DNA of 64,000 bases. Source: an uncultured Alistipes sp. (lineage in GTDB: Bacteria; Bacteroidota; Bacteroidia; Bacteroidales; Rikenellaceae). This document shows positions 43,608-52,157 of the stretch, piece by piece; the first letter of the stretch is position 1; every line of letters begins with the position of its first letter. The stretch spans positions 62,001 through 126,000 of the forward strand of contig CASDSD010000037.1 of assembly GCA_949283205.1 (NCBI GenBank), in the 5' to 3' direction. The notes under the pieces are model-generated. The model was given only the letters and a program-made list of their open reading frames with translations. It made no database searches and was not told the DNA's origin. A program made the position numbers and the translations under genes.

Positions 43608-45143
43608 ATGTCACAGCAAGTAAGGGTGCGCTTTGCGCCGAGCCCCACGGGGCCCCTTCATATGGGAGGCGTGCGTACCGCACTTTATAACTACCTATTC
43701 GCCCGCAACCACGGGGGCAAGATGATCCTGCGCATAGAGGATACCGACTCGCAGCGTTTCGTGCCGGGAGCCGAGGATTACATAATCGAGTCGCTGCGCT
43801 GGTGCGGCATCGAGATCGACGAGGGCGTCGGCGTCGGCGGCCCGCACGCGCCCTACCGCCAGAGCGAGCGCCGCAAGATATACCTCAAATATGCCCTGCA
43901 GCTTGTCGAGGCGGGGTGGGCATACTATGCTTTCGATACGGCGGCCGAGCTGGAGGCCCTGCGCAAGCAGTGCGAGGAGCGCGGCGAGACCTTCGCATAC
44001 AACTACACGGTGCGCGAGAAGCTGCCCACGTCGCTGTCGCTGTCGGCGGATGAGGTGCGCGAGCGCATCGACCGCGGCGACCAGTGGGTCATACGTTTCA
44101 AGATGCCCGTCGACGAGACGGTCGAGATGGACGACCTGATCCGCGGCCATGTCAAGGTGAACACCTCGACGCTCGACGACAAGGTACTTTACAAGAGTGT
44201 CGACGCCCTGCCGACATACCATCTGGCAAACATTGTCGACGACCACCTGATGGAGATATCGCACGTTATACGCGGTGAGGAGTGGCTGCCGTCGCTGCCG
44301 CTGCACTACCTGCTTTACCGAGCCTTCGGGTGGGAGCAGAGCCGTCCGCAGTTCGCCCACCTGCCGCTGCTGCTGAAGCCTACGGGCGGCGGCAAGCTCT
44401 CGAAGCGTGACGGCGACAAGATGGGATTCCCCGTCTTCCCGCTCTTCTGGCGTTCGCCCGCGACGGGCGAGACGGCGCGCGGATACCGCGAGGACGGATA
44501 TTTCCCCGAGGCGTTCGTCAACATGCTGGCGCTGCTGGGATGGAACCCAGGTACGGAGCAGGAGCTGTTCTCGATGCAGGAGCTGATAGATGCCTTCTCG
44601 CTGGATCGCGTCTCGAAGTCGGGCGCGCGTTTCCAGCCCGACAAGGCGAAGTGGTTCAACGCACAGTACATGCACCGCAAGAGCGACGCCGAGCTGGCGG
44701 CACTCTTCCAGCCCATCCTGCGCGAGCATGGCGTGGAGGTGTCGGACGAGGTGGCCGGGCGCGCCGCAGGCATCATGAAGGAGCGTGCGTCGTTCATCAC
44801 CGACCTGTGGGACCTCACGTCGTATTTCTTCATCGCTCCGCACGAGTATGACGAGAAGCAGGTGAAGAAGTACTGGAAGGGCGAGAACCCCGCCCGTCTT
44901 GTCGAGGTGCGCGGGGTGCTGGCCTCGATCGACGACTTCTCGCTGGAGAATACCGAGCGCATCGTGAATGCGTGGATCGCCGAGAAGGGCTACAGCATGG
45001 GTCAGATCATGAACACGCTGCGTCTGGCGCTTGTGGGTGCGGGCAAGGGCCCGGGCATGTATGACGTCACGTCGTTCCTCGGCAAGGAGGAGACGCTGCG
45101 CCGCATAGACTATCTTTTGGCCAATCTAAAACCTGTGGAATAA
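43608..45143 (+). CDS. gltX: Glutamate--tRNA ligase
   Basis: Class I synthetase, 511 residues. HIGH-equivalent motif [20 protein letters not shown] near the N-terminus, [22 protein letters not shown], and KMSKS equivalent [10 protein letters not shown] near residue 265. The discriminating C-terminal anticodon-binding helical domain is complete. Because glnS is also present, GltX is probably a discriminating enzyme charging only tRNA-Glu. It starts 51 bp after ychF, and its stop overlaps the galM start in TAATG. Confidence 0.96.
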   Translation: MSQQVRVRFAPSPTGPLHMGGVRTALYNYLFARNHGGKMILRIEDTDSQRFVPGAEDYIIESLRWCGIEIDEGVGVGGPHAPYRQSERRKIYLKYALQLVEAGWAYYAFDTAAELEALRKQCEERGETFAYNYTVREKLPTSLSLSADEVRERIDRGDQWVIRFKMPVDETVEMDDLIRGHVKVNTSTLDDKVLYKSVDALPTYHLANIVDDHLMEISHVIRGEEWLPSLPLHYLLYRAFGWEQSRPQFAHLPLLLKPTGGGKLSKRDGDKMGFPVFPLFWRSPATGETARGYREDGYFPEAFVNMLALLGWNPGTEQELFSMQELIDAFSLDRVSKSGARFQPDKAKWFNAQYMHRKSDAELAALFQPILREHGVEVSDEVAGRAAGIMKERASFITDLWDLTSYFFIAPHEYDEKQVKKYWKGENPARLVEVRGVLASIDDFSLENTERIVNAWIAEKGYSMGQIMNTLRLALVGAGKGPGMYDVTSFLGKEETLRRIDYLLANLKPVE

Positions 45144-46198
45144 TGGAGATATTACAGCAAGTATGGGGCTCGACCCCCGAAGGCGAGGCTATCGTACTCT
45201 ATACGATACGCAACTCGAAGGGCTGCGAGGTGCAGCTCTGCAACATAGGCGCCTCGATCGTGTCGGTAAAGGTTCCCGACCGTAACGGCAAGATCGACGA
45301 CGTGGTGCTCGGATACAAGGACCCGATGAGCTATTTCGGCGACGGCGCGGCCAGCGGCAAGAGCGTGGGCCGTGTTGCGAACCGCATCGCGCGCGGCCGC
45401 ATGACGGTCGACGGCGTGGAGTACCGCCTCGAGATAAACAACGGTGTCAACCACCTGCACGGCGGCTCGAAGGGCTTTGCCAACCGCCTGTGGGAGAGCC
45501 GTGTGGAGACCAACCGCGTGGTCTTCTCGCTGGTGTCGGCGGACGGCGACCAGAACTATCCCGGCGAGCTGTATGTCGAGGCAGGGTTCTACTTCGACGA
45601 CGACAATGCTCTGGAGATAACCTACATGGCGCGTACGGACAAGACGACGGTGGTGAACCTCACCAACCACGTCTACTGGAACCTCGCGGGCGAGGGCAGC
45701 GGCAAGACCATTTTCGACCACGAGCTGCAGCTCGACTGCTCGCGCGTGCTGGAGATGGACCCCACGCAGATACCTACGGGACGTTACCTCGACGTGAAGG
45801 GTACGCCGCAGGACTTTACGACGTGGCGCCGTCTGGGCGACGATATCGACTCGGAGTTCAACCACATGAAGGATTTCCGCGGCTACGACCACTACTTCGT
45901 GCTGGACAACTGGCGTCCCAACATCCTGAGCCGCATGGGCGAGCTGCGCTGCGAGGCCACGGGCCGCAAGGTGGAGGTTCTCTCGTCGCAGGCCGGCGCA
46001 ATGGTCTACACTGGCAACTGGCTTGCGGGCGGCTGCCCCGTCACCAAGTCGGGCGGCCGCTATGAGGACTATGCGGGCGTGGCGATCGAGTGCCAGAACT
46101 ATCCCGACGCGGTGAACCATCCCGACTTCCCGTCGGTGGTGCTCAAGCCCGGCGAGACCTATTGCCAGAAGATCGTCTTCCGTACGGGAACGTTCTGA
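45143..46198 (+). CDS. galM: Aldose 1-epimerase (galactose mutarotase)
   Basis: Interconverts alpha and beta anomers of galactose and other hexoses. It has 351 residues forming the galactose-mutarotase beta-sandwich. Motifs are CNIGASIVSVKVPDRNG, GRVANRIARGRMTVDG, NNGVNHLHGGSKGF (catalytic His region), VVNLTNHVYWNLAGEG and AIECQNYPDAVNHPDFPS, which contains the catalytic Glu. It has no signal peptide, so it is cytoplasmic. The start overlaps the gltX stop. Confidence 0.94.
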   Translation: MEILQQVWGSTPEGEAIVLYTIRNSKGCEVQLCNIGASIVSVKVPDRNGKIDDVVLGYKDPMSYFGDGAASGKSVGRVANRIARGRMTVDGVEYRLEINNGVNHLHGGSKGFANRLWESRVETNRVVFSLVSADGDQNYPGELYVEAGFYFDDDNALEITYMARTDKTTVVNLTNHVYWNLAGEGSGKTIFDHELQLDCSRVLEMDPTQIPTGRYLDVKGTPQDFTTWRRLGDDIDSEFNHMKDFRGYDHYFVLDNWRPNILSRMGELRCEATGRKVEVLSSQAGAMVYTGNWLAGGCPVTKSGGRYEDYAGVAIECQNYPDAVNHPDFPSVVLKPGETYCQKIVFRTGTF

Positions 46199-46216
46199 CA
46201 GGACGGAATGTTGCAG

Positions 46217-46254
46217 AGGGGGGACGGAGTTTCGGTTGCCGACCCCCTTTTTTA
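46217..46254 (+). terminator. Intrinsic terminator of the ychF-gltX-galM transcript
   Basis: A G-rich arm (46217-46227) pairs with CCGACCCCCTT (46239-46249) around one A/A mismatch, then TTTTTT. It begins 19 bp after the galM stop. Confidence 0.8.
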
Positions 46255-46338
46255 TGTTGTTGCCGACCCGTTATATGCCGTATTGTTGCGTAAGGGCAAT
46301 AAGTATGATGCTGCGGGAGGGTATAATTCAATTTTAAT

Positions 46339-46923
46339 ATGGATACGAAGGATCGTGAATATCTCGACGCATTCGAGCGGCGCATGTCGAAGGCTTTGGT
46401 CGAGTCGTGTACGGCCGACGGCCTGCTCGAGGGGCAGATGCTGGAGGTCGAGGATCTCGACGGCAAGTGGCGCACGTCGGCGCCGGAATATATGGCCGCT
46501 GCGGTGCCGCAGATTGCCGACTATCCCTCGGCTGCGGTGGCGTGGGCATGCTATCTGGGCATGGGTGCCGCCGTGCTGTGGGACAAGTCGTGGGGCGAGT
46601 ACAAGGATACCGACGACTGGTACACGCTGATCGCCTCGCCGCGCGGCTTCGACTGCATGGACGAGTATGTCACCGAGTGCCTGCTCGGGTATAGGCTCGG
46701 CGGCGCGGAGGCGGTGAAGATCGAGGACGCGGTGCGCCGTGCCTCCCATACGGCGCTGTCGATGATACGCAAGGAGCAGATCGAGCCGCAGAGCGCCATG
46801 GCGTTCCATGTCTTCGCCCGTACGGCGAAGGTGTTTTACCGTCTCGGTGTCTCGATAGCGTTGCGGCGTCTCGGATACAAATACGTTAAGGTGCGCATCG
46901 ACGGCTCGGCGCCCGAGTCGTGA
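46339..46923 (+). CDS. Conserved hypothetical protein, 194 aa
   Basis: A soluble, mainly helical protein starting MDTKDREYLDAFERRMSKAL. A central segment AAVAWACYLGMGAAVLWDKSWGEY is Ala/Gly/Trp-rich but too polar overall for a clear membrane span. GFDCMDEYVTECLLG and the basic C-terminus LRRLGYKYVKVRIDG are other distinctive stretches. I do not recognise the family. It precedes the DUF1835 gene by 9 bp and is likely co-transcribed. Confidence 0.78.
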   Translation: MDTKDREYLDAFERRMSKALVESCTADGLLEGQMLEVEDLDGKWRTSAPEYMAAAVPQIADYPSAAVAWACYLGMGAAVLWDKSWGEYKDTDDWYTLIASPRGFDCMDEYVTECLLGYRLGGAEAVKIEDAVRRASHTALSMIRKEQIEPQSAMAFHVFARTAKVFYRLGVSIALRRLGYKYVKVRIDGSAPES

Positions 46924-46932
46924 CACGGTTTG

Positions 46933-47775
46933 ATGTTGTTCCCTATGGGCGGGATATTGCATATTGTCGGCGGTGCCTCTGCCGCCGGTACGCTTAAGGC
47001 TGGCCTGCAGGGGCGGTGCGGCGAGAGTGTCGCGGCATTTCCGTGCGGCCTGCGTTACGGGTCGCTGTTCCGTGATTTCGGGGAAGCCGAACTGCGCAGG
47101 TATGTCGCAGAGGTGGAGCGGCTGACGGGTTGCGTCGGGGCCTTTGACCCGTTGCACGCCTTTGTCGGGATCGATTTCGGAGGTTACGACAAGGTGGCGG
47201 TGTGGCACGGCGGTGATGTGGACGAGACCATCATGTATTATATGGTATGCGCCCTGGCTGCCGATGTGGCGCTTTATGAAGTGCGTGTCGGGGATGTGCT
47301 GCCGCGGTTGAAATATCCCGTGCGCTATCCCTCTTTGGCGGTCTGTTCGGCGGATGATGCGGCGTGGCTGTGCGGGCGTATGACGGCTGTGAGTACGGAG
47401 CGTCGCGCGTCGGCCGCCGGACAATGGAATATATGGCGTCATTCGGATGCCGCTTTGCGCATACCTTCGGAGGTTGGTATTGCGGAGGTGCCGGAAGATT
47501 ATTTCGACGGTAATATCGTTGCCGCGTGCGGCGCGGAATACCGCAAGGCGGCACGTGTGGTCGGCGAGGTGCTATGTGCAGCGGATTTTGCCGTGGGCGA
47601 CGGTTTCCTGCACCGGCGTATCGTGGCGCTGTTGCGCGAAGGCCGCCTGTCGGCGCGTGCCGAGGAGGTGCCGGAGCGGTTGCGGTGTGCAATAATGGAG
47701 GCAGGAATCGCGCCGCTTGCGGTCGGCGGCGTGGATGTATCCGCGATGCCGCTGTTCAGCGTGGCGGCGGTATGA
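46933..47775 (+). CDS. DUF1835/DUF3658 domain protein
   Basis: A 280-residue protein starting MLFPMGGILHIVGGASAAGTLKAGL. The N-terminal LHIVxGxSAAGTL is the DUF1835 signature (residues ~8-125), and the C-terminal half (SVGDGFLHRRIVALLREGRL-like region) fits DUF3658. The domains co-occur widely with no known biochemistry; WHGGDVDETIMYYMVCALA is conserved. The start is uncertain among a TTG at 46930 and ATGs at 46933 and 46945. Confidence 0.78.
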   Translation: MLFPMGGILHIVGGASAAGTLKAGLQGRCGESVAAFPCGLRYGSLFRDFGEAELRRYVAEVERLTGCVGAFDPLHAFVGIDFGGYDKVAVWHGGDVDETIMYYMVCALAADVALYEVRVGDVLPRLKYPVRYPSLAVCSADDAAWLCGRMTAVSTERRASAAGQWNIWRHSDAALRIPSEVGIAEVPEDYFDGNIVAACGAEYRKAARVVGEVLCAADFAVGDGFLHRRIVALLREGRLSARAEEVPERLRCAIMEAGIAPLAVGGVDVSAMPLFSVAAV

Positions 47776-47800
47776 TGATGCGGCGAAGCATGTAATAAAA

Positions 47801-47827
47801 CGGGGAGCGGTTCCGATCCGCTCCCCG
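47801..47827. terminator. Bidirectional terminator between convergent genes
   Basis: A 10-bp stem CGGGGAGCGG/CCGCTCCCCG with a 7-nt loop. It is flanked by TTTAT on the plus and TTTTATTAC on the minus strand, between the DUF1835 gene and the secreted protein gene. Confidence 0.85.
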
Positions 47828-47853
47828 CTTTATATGTTATGATTCGCGTCGGA

Positions 47854-48534
47854 TTATTTGTCCTTGACGGATTCGAGCTCCATTGTGGTTGTAACCATGC
47901 CGTTAATCGAGTCGGTCGTCTGCTTCACCACACCCACGCCGCGGGCCATCCACGATGTGGTCTTGGTTTCGATGGTCTGTCCCATGGTCTCGACTACGGT
48001 TGTCTCCTCCAACTTCAGGCAGTCGAACTTGCCGGCGGGAACCTCTACGGTTTCGGCAGCCGTCACCGTGCGATCCTTTATTTCGGCACTCATGCTTATG
48101 TCCATTCCCATTATTTTTGCCGCGAACTTGATTGTGGCGTTGCCGCAGTCCTTGCCCTTCTCAAGGTCTTTGGGATAGATCATCTCGCCCGAAAGTTCGC
48201 TTATGTTTACATCCTCCATCGTGCCGATTACCGACGCGAATGCATCCTTAAGATTTATGACGTAGGCATCATCCTTGACGTTATAGTCCACAGAAGTTTT
48301 TTGTGCCGGTGTTGCGGCGTCGGCCGAGACGTATACGTCGGTTGCCACTGTCACCTTGTCGGCATCGGCCGAAACGACCTCCATGGTGGAATACATGGTT
48401 TGTGAGCCGGCTATGGTCGAAGCCGTGGTTTTATATCGGTTTACCTTTCCCTGTGCCGGAAAGAACCAGTTGTCCTGCGCCATAACGCTACCTGCCATTA
48501 ACATCATGGTCAGGATAAGAAGTGCTTTTTTCAT
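47854..48534 (-). CDS. Secreted DUF3108-like protein
   Basis: A 226-residue protein with a Sec signal peptide (MKKALLILTMMLMAGSVMAQ) followed by antiparallel beta strands: NWFFPAQGKVNRYKT, TVTAAETVEVPAGKFDCLKLEE and TKTTSWMARGVGVVKQTT. The VPAGKFDCLKLE and W.A.GVG.VK blocks resemble DUF3108/TapB-like periplasmic proteins, whose ligand is unknown. The match is by pattern only. It is followed by a bidirectional terminator. Confidence 0.75.
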   Translation of the reverse strand: MKKALLILTMMLMAGSVMAQDNWFFPAQGKVNRYKTTASTIAGSQTMYSTMEVVSADADKVTVATDVYVSADAATPAQKTSVDYNVKDDAYVINLKDAFASVIGTMEDVNISELSGEMIYPKDLEKGKDCGNATIKFAAKIMGMDISMSAEIKDRTVTAAETVEVPAGKFDCLKLEETTVVETMGQTIETKTTSWMARGVGVVKQTTDSINGMVTTTMELESVKDK

Positions 48535-48568
48535 CGTTTGATAGGTTGTTTGGTTATGTATTCGATAT

Positions 48569-48576
48569 CAAAAGTA
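48569..48576 (-). promoter_or_regulatory. -7 box TACTTTTG of the secreted DUF3108-like gene
   Basis: TACTTTTG on the minus strand, 34 nt upstream of the ATG. Confidence 0.5.
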
Positions 48577-48701
48577 ACTAATTTATTTTGATATGCGCCA
48601 TCTTTACCTCTCAAATCGGCCGTTATGGCATTTTTATGCATGTTTGTGGCTGCGCATCCATATTTTTCGCATGCGAGGTTCGCGTTTTCGGAATAAATCG
48701 C

Positions 48702-48709
48702 TATATTTG
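48702..48709 (+). promoter_or_regulatory. -7 box TATATTTG of the his operon
   Basis: TATATTTG, predicting transcription start near 48715. That gives a 235-nt leader before hisG, long enough for the leader peptide and terminator. The -33 position has only a poor match (TTC). Confidence 0.62.
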
Positions 48710-48770
48710 CATTGACATCGGACGTAATGACGCCGCAGATGCCGTGAGAGTACAGATAGAAAATGCAGCC

Positions 48771-48824
48771 ATGATACGTTTCAACCATATCCATCACCAC
48801 CATATCTTGCGAAAGGTACGGTAG
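48771..48824 (+). CDS. hisL: Histidine leader peptide (attenuator peptide)
   Basis: A 17-codon open frame, MIRFNHIHHHHILRKVR, ending in TAG. Five of 17 residues are His, at codons 6, 8, 9, 10 and 11 (48786-48803), using both CAT and CAC. It lies about 55 nt after the predicted transcription start and 28 nt before the terminator hairpin. This is the layout of a his attenuator: scarce charged tRNA-His stalls the ribosome in the His run. Family homology is not needed, since leader peptides are recognised by composition and position. Confidence 0.9.
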   Translation: MIRFNHIHHHHILRKVR

Positions 48825-48863
48825 GTCGTGGAGTGGCGTGACGATTCCCATACAGGCTTACCG
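48819..48863 (+). promoter_or_regulatory. Predicted antiterminator helix of the his leader
   Basis: CGGTAGGTC (48819-48827), which spans the leader-peptide stop codon, can pair with GGCTTACCG (48855-48863) in 9 base pairs including two G-U. The latter is the 5' arm of the terminator, so the two helices are mutually exclusive. A ribosome that reaches the stop codon would cover the first segment and favour the terminator. Confidence 0.75.
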
Positions 48864-48891
48864 CATACGGTAAGCCTGTTTTTGTTTTTTT
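48852..48891 (+). terminator. Attenuator terminator of the his operon
   Basis: A perfect 12-bp stem ACAGGCTTACCG (48852-48863) and CGGTAAGCCTGT (48868-48879) with the loop CATA, followed by TTTTGTTTTTTT. It sits inside the leader, 59 nt before hisG, with no gene ending just upstream except the leader peptide. Confidence 0.93.
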
Positions 48892-48949
48892 GTGGCCCGG
48901 ATCTATTGCGGGAGCGGAATACGGATATTTATAACGAAAAAGATATTTT

Positions 48950-49801
48950 ATGTTGAGAATTGCCATTCAGAACAAGGGCCGGCTCAATGAGCAGAGCGTC
49001 GCTTTGCTGCGCGAGATCGGCATAAACGTGGACGAGGCCAAGCGCAAGTTCCTGTCGAAGGCGTCGAATTTCCCCATCGAGGTATTGTACCTGCGTGACG
49101 ATGACATCCCGCAGGTGGTGGCCAACGGCACGGCGTCGCTCGGCATCGTGGGACTGAACGAGGTGGCCGAGCGCGGCTTCGACGTTGAGATCGCCGCGCG
49201 GCTGGGCTTCGGCGGCTGCCGCATTTCGCTCGCCATACCCAAGGGCGAGGAGTACGCCGGTGTGGAGTATTTCCGCGGCAAGCGCATCGCTACGTCGTAT
49301 CCCGCCATCCTGCGCCGTTTCCTTGAGGAGCGCGGTGTCGAGGCCGAGCTGGAGGTCATAACAGGATCTGTCGAGATTGCCCCCGCGGCAGGTATCGCCG
49401 ATGCCATCTTCGACATCGTGTCGTCGGGCGGCACGCTCGTCTCGAACGGCCTGAAGGAGGTGGAGCGCGTCTTCGAGTCGGAGGCGGTGCTGATCGCCGG
49501 CCGCAATCTGCCGGACGAGGACCGCGCGCTGCTCGACGAACTGCTGTTCCGTATCGAGTCGGAGAAGGTGAGCCGCGGCAAGAAGTACCTGCTCATGAAT
49601 ATCCCGACCTCGGCTTTGGACGAGGCGGTGAAGATCCTGCCCGCCATGCGCAGTCCGACTGTGATGCCGCTGGCGGCCGAAGGGTGGTGCTCGCTCCACT
49701 CGGTGGTGGATGCGGCCGACCTCTGGGAGAAGGTGCGCCAGTTGAAGGCTATCGGGGCCGAAGGCATACTGGTGCTTACGTTGGACAAGATAATACCTTA
49801 A
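48950..49801 (+). CDS. hisG: ATP phosphoribosyltransferase, long form
   Basis: First step of histidine synthesis, joining ATP and PRPP. It has 283 residues, the long form with a C-terminal ACT-like regulatory domain, so it needs no HisZ and should be inhibited by histidine. It starts MLRIAIQNKGRLNEQSVALL. Catalytic-domain motifs are DDDIPQVVANGTASLGIVG, RIATSYPAILRRF and the PRPP loop GSVEIAPAAGIADAIFDIVSSG. The C-terminal domain runs from LMNIPTSALDEAVKILPA. It is first in the operon after the attenuator. Confidence 0.96.
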   Translation: MLRIAIQNKGRLNEQSVALLREIGINVDEAKRKFLSKASNFPIEVLYLRDDDIPQVVANGTASLGIVGLNEVAERGFDVEIAARLGFGGCRISLAIPKGEEYAGVEYFRGKRIATSYPAILRRFLEERGVEAELEVITGSVEIAPAAGIADAIFDIVSSGGTLVSNGLKEVERVFESEAVLIAGRNLPDEDRALLDELLFRIESEKVSRGKKYLLMNIPTSALDEAVKILPAMRSPTVMPLAAEGWCSLHSVVDAADLWEKVRQLKAIGAEGILVLTLDKIIP

Positions 49802-49807
49802 CGTCAT

Positions 49808-51094
49808 ATGGATATATTCGTCAATCCGCCGCAGGAGCGGTGGCCGGAGCTGTGCCTGCGTGCCGGCAGCGACGACAGGGAGATAGCCGCGCGTGTCGAG
49901 GCTATCGTGGCGCGCGTGGCGCGCGAGGGAGACAAGGCCCTGTATGCTTTGGCCGAGGAGATCGACGGCGTGCGTCTTGCCTCGCTCAAGGTGTCGGAGG
50001 AGGAGTTTGCCTCGGCAGAGAAGGCCGTGAGCGAGGAGCTGAAGCGCGCCATGGATGTCGCCGTGGCCAATATCTCGGCATTCCACCGTGCGCAGATGCC
50101 TCACGAGGTGCGTGTGGAGACCGTGGCGGGTGTCACCTGCATACAGCGTCCCGTGCCTATAAGGCGTGTCGGCATTTACATCCCTGGCGGCACGGCGCCG
50201 CTCTTCTCGACGGTGCTGATGCTGGCTCTGCCCGCCTCGATAGCGGGTTGCGGCGAGGTGGTCATGTGTACCCCGACCGACCGCAACGGACGTGTGGCGG
50301 CAGAGGTGCTCTATGCGGCGCGGCGGTGCGGTGTGGGTGCCGTATACAAGGCCGGAGGCGCGCAGGCCGTGGCTGCCATGGCGTACGGTACGGAGAGCGT
50401 GCCCAAGGTGGACAAGATCTTCGGCCCGGGCAACCGCTATGTGACCGTAGCCAAGCAGATCGTCAGCGGCCGTAACACCTCGATAGACATGCCCGCCGGG
50501 CCGTCCGAGGTGATGGTCATGGCCGACGGGTCGGCGTCGCCGGCATTTGTTGCCGCCGACATGCTCTCGCAGGCCGAACATGGCCGCGACAGTCAGGCGA
50601 TGGTGGTATGCGACGACAGGTCGTTTGCCGAAGCTGTGGCGGCCGAGGTCGCACGGCAGGCTGCGGCGTTGCCGCGAGCGGGGTTTGTCGCCGAATCGCT
50701 GTCGCACAGCCGTGTGGTGGTCTTCGACGACAGGGCGCGGATGATAGACTTTGCCAATGCGTATGCGGCCGAGCACCTTATCGTGATGATGCGCGACGCG
50801 TGGTCGGTTGTCGACCGCATTACGGCGGCGGGATCGGTATTCGTGGGGGCATACTCGCCCGAAAGTGCCGGCGACTACGCCTCGGGCACTAACCACACGC
50901 TTCCCACGTCGGGCTGGGCGCATTCGTGCAGCGGTGTAAACATAGACAGCTTCATGCGCAAGATGACCATACAGGAACTCTCGCGCGAAGGCCTTGCGGC
51001 ACTTGCTCCGACGATTGTCGCCATGGCCGATGCCGAAGGGCTGCAGGCCCATGCCGAGGCTGTGCGGATAAGAATGAACGATAACGGAAAATGA
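49808..51094 (+). CDS. hisD: Histidinol dehydrogenase
   Basis: NAD- and zinc-dependent oxidation of L-histidinol to L-histidine, the last two steps. It has 428 residues. Motifs are RRVGIYIPGGTAPLFSTVLM, DKIFGPGNRYVTVAKQIV, DMPAGPSEVMVMADGSA, DMLSQAEHGRDSQAM (zinc and base residues) and SGTNHTLPTSGWAHSCSG. It starts 6 bp after hisG and precedes hisC by 10 bp. Confidence 0.96.
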   Translation: MDIFVNPPQERWPELCLRAGSDDREIAARVEAIVARVAREGDKALYALAEEIDGVRLASLKVSEEEFASAEKAVSEELKRAMDVAVANISAFHRAQMPHEVRVETVAGVTCIQRPVPIRRVGIYIPGGTAPLFSTVLMLALPASIAGCGEVVMCTPTDRNGRVAAEVLYAARRCGVGAVYKAGGAQAVAAMAYGTESVPKVDKIFGPGNRYVTVAKQIVSGRNTSIDMPAGPSEVMVMADGSASPAFVAADMLSQAEHGRDSQAMVVCDDRSFAEAVAAEVARQAAALPRAGFVAESLSHSRVVVFDDRARMIDFANAYAAEHLIVMMRDAWSVVDRITAAGSVFVGAYSPESAGDYASGTNHTLPTSGWAHSCSGVNIDSFMRKMTIQELSREGLAALAPTIVAMADAEGLQAHAEAVRIRMNDNGK

Positions 51095-51104
51095 TACGAT
51101 CGAT

Positions 51105-52157
51105 ATGGACAGGAGTGAAATAGACCGCCTTGTGCGGCATAACATAGCTTCGTTGACGCCATATTCTACGGCGCGGGACGAATATCAGGGCGAGCTGGGG
51201 ACTTTCCTCGATGCCAACGAGAGCCCCTATGAGAACGGATACAACCGCTATCCGGATCCGCATCAGCGGCGGCTGAAGGCGCGTCTTTCGGCGATAAAGG
51301 GGATTCCTGCCGAGAACATATTCATCGGCAACGGCAGCGACGAGGCCATAGACCTTGTATTCCGCATCTTCTGCGAGCCGCGCGAGGACAACGTCGTAGC
51401 CATAGCGCCGAGTTACGGCATGTATAAGGTCGCGGCGGCGATAAACGACATCGAGGTGCGTGAGGTGCAGCTCGGCGAGAACTTCTCGCTGCCGGTGGAT
51501 GCTATTCTGGAGCGTGCCGACGCAAGGACGAAGGCCCTGTTTCTCTGTTCGCCCAACAATCCTACCGGGAATGCCTTTCCGCGCGAGGAGATGCTTCGCC
51601 TGGCCGACTCGTTCGGCGGGATCACGGTGGTGGACGAGGCGTATATCGATTTTTCCGATACCGAGGGCCTCAAGGACGAGATATTCACACGGCCGCGTCT
51701 TATGGTGCTGCAGACCATGTCGAAGGCGTGGGCCATGGCCGACTTGAGAATGGGACTGGCATTGGCCGACAAACGTATCGTGGAGTTGATGTCGATGGTG
51801 AAATACCCGTACAACATAAGCGAGGCTACGATGCGCATCGTGAAGGAGCTGCTTGACCTTCCCGTTGACGATCAGGTCACCGAGATCAAGGCGCAGCGGG
51901 CCGCGGTGGGGGAGGCGTTGTCTCGTTTCCCGTTCGTCAAGCACGTATACCCGAGCGATGCCAACTTCCTGCTGGTACGCTTCGACGATGCCGATGCTGT
52001 CTACGACCATCTGATCGGCGACGGCATCATCGTGCGCAACCGCAACCGTGTGAAGGGGTGCGAAGGGTGCCTGCGCATAACCATAGGGTTGAAGGAGGAG
52101 AACGAGAAACTGTTGAAATCACTTGGAACGTATGAAACGCAAGGCGCTGTTCGTTGA
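51105..52157 (+). CDS. hisC: Histidinol-phosphate aminotransferase
   Basis: PLP-dependent class I/II aminotransferase converting imidazole-acetol phosphate to histidinol phosphate, 350 residues. Motifs: [59 protein letters not shown] and [15 protein letters not shown], which contains the PLP lysine. Its 3' end overlaps hisB by 26 bp. Confidence 0.95.
   Translation: MDRSEIDRLVRHNIASLTPYSTARDEYQGELGTFLDANESPYENGYNRYPDPHQRRLKARLSAIKGIPAENIFIGNGSDEAIDLVFRIFCEPREDNVVAIAPSYGMYKVAAAINDIEVREVQLGENFSLPVDAILERADARTKALFLCSPNNPTGNAFPREEMLRLADSFGGITVVDEAYIDFSDTEGLKDEIFTRPRLMVLQTMSKAWAMADLRMGLALADKRIVELMSMVKYPYNISEATMRIVKELLDLPVDDQVTEIKAQRAAVGEALSRFPFVKHVYPSDANFLLVRFDDADAVYDHLIGDGIIVRNRNRVKGCEGCLRITIGLKEENEKLLKSLGTYETQGAVR

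Noticed and set aside
48588..48770. An N-terminal extension of the His-rich leader frame, giving 78 codons
   Set aside because: Its first ATG lies upstream of the promoter box. Only the last 17 codons would be on the transcript, and the extension has no protein-like conservation signs.
48929..51145. A 738-codon antisense frame across hisG and hisD
   Set aside because: A shadow of strongly conserved his genes; no start context or domain.
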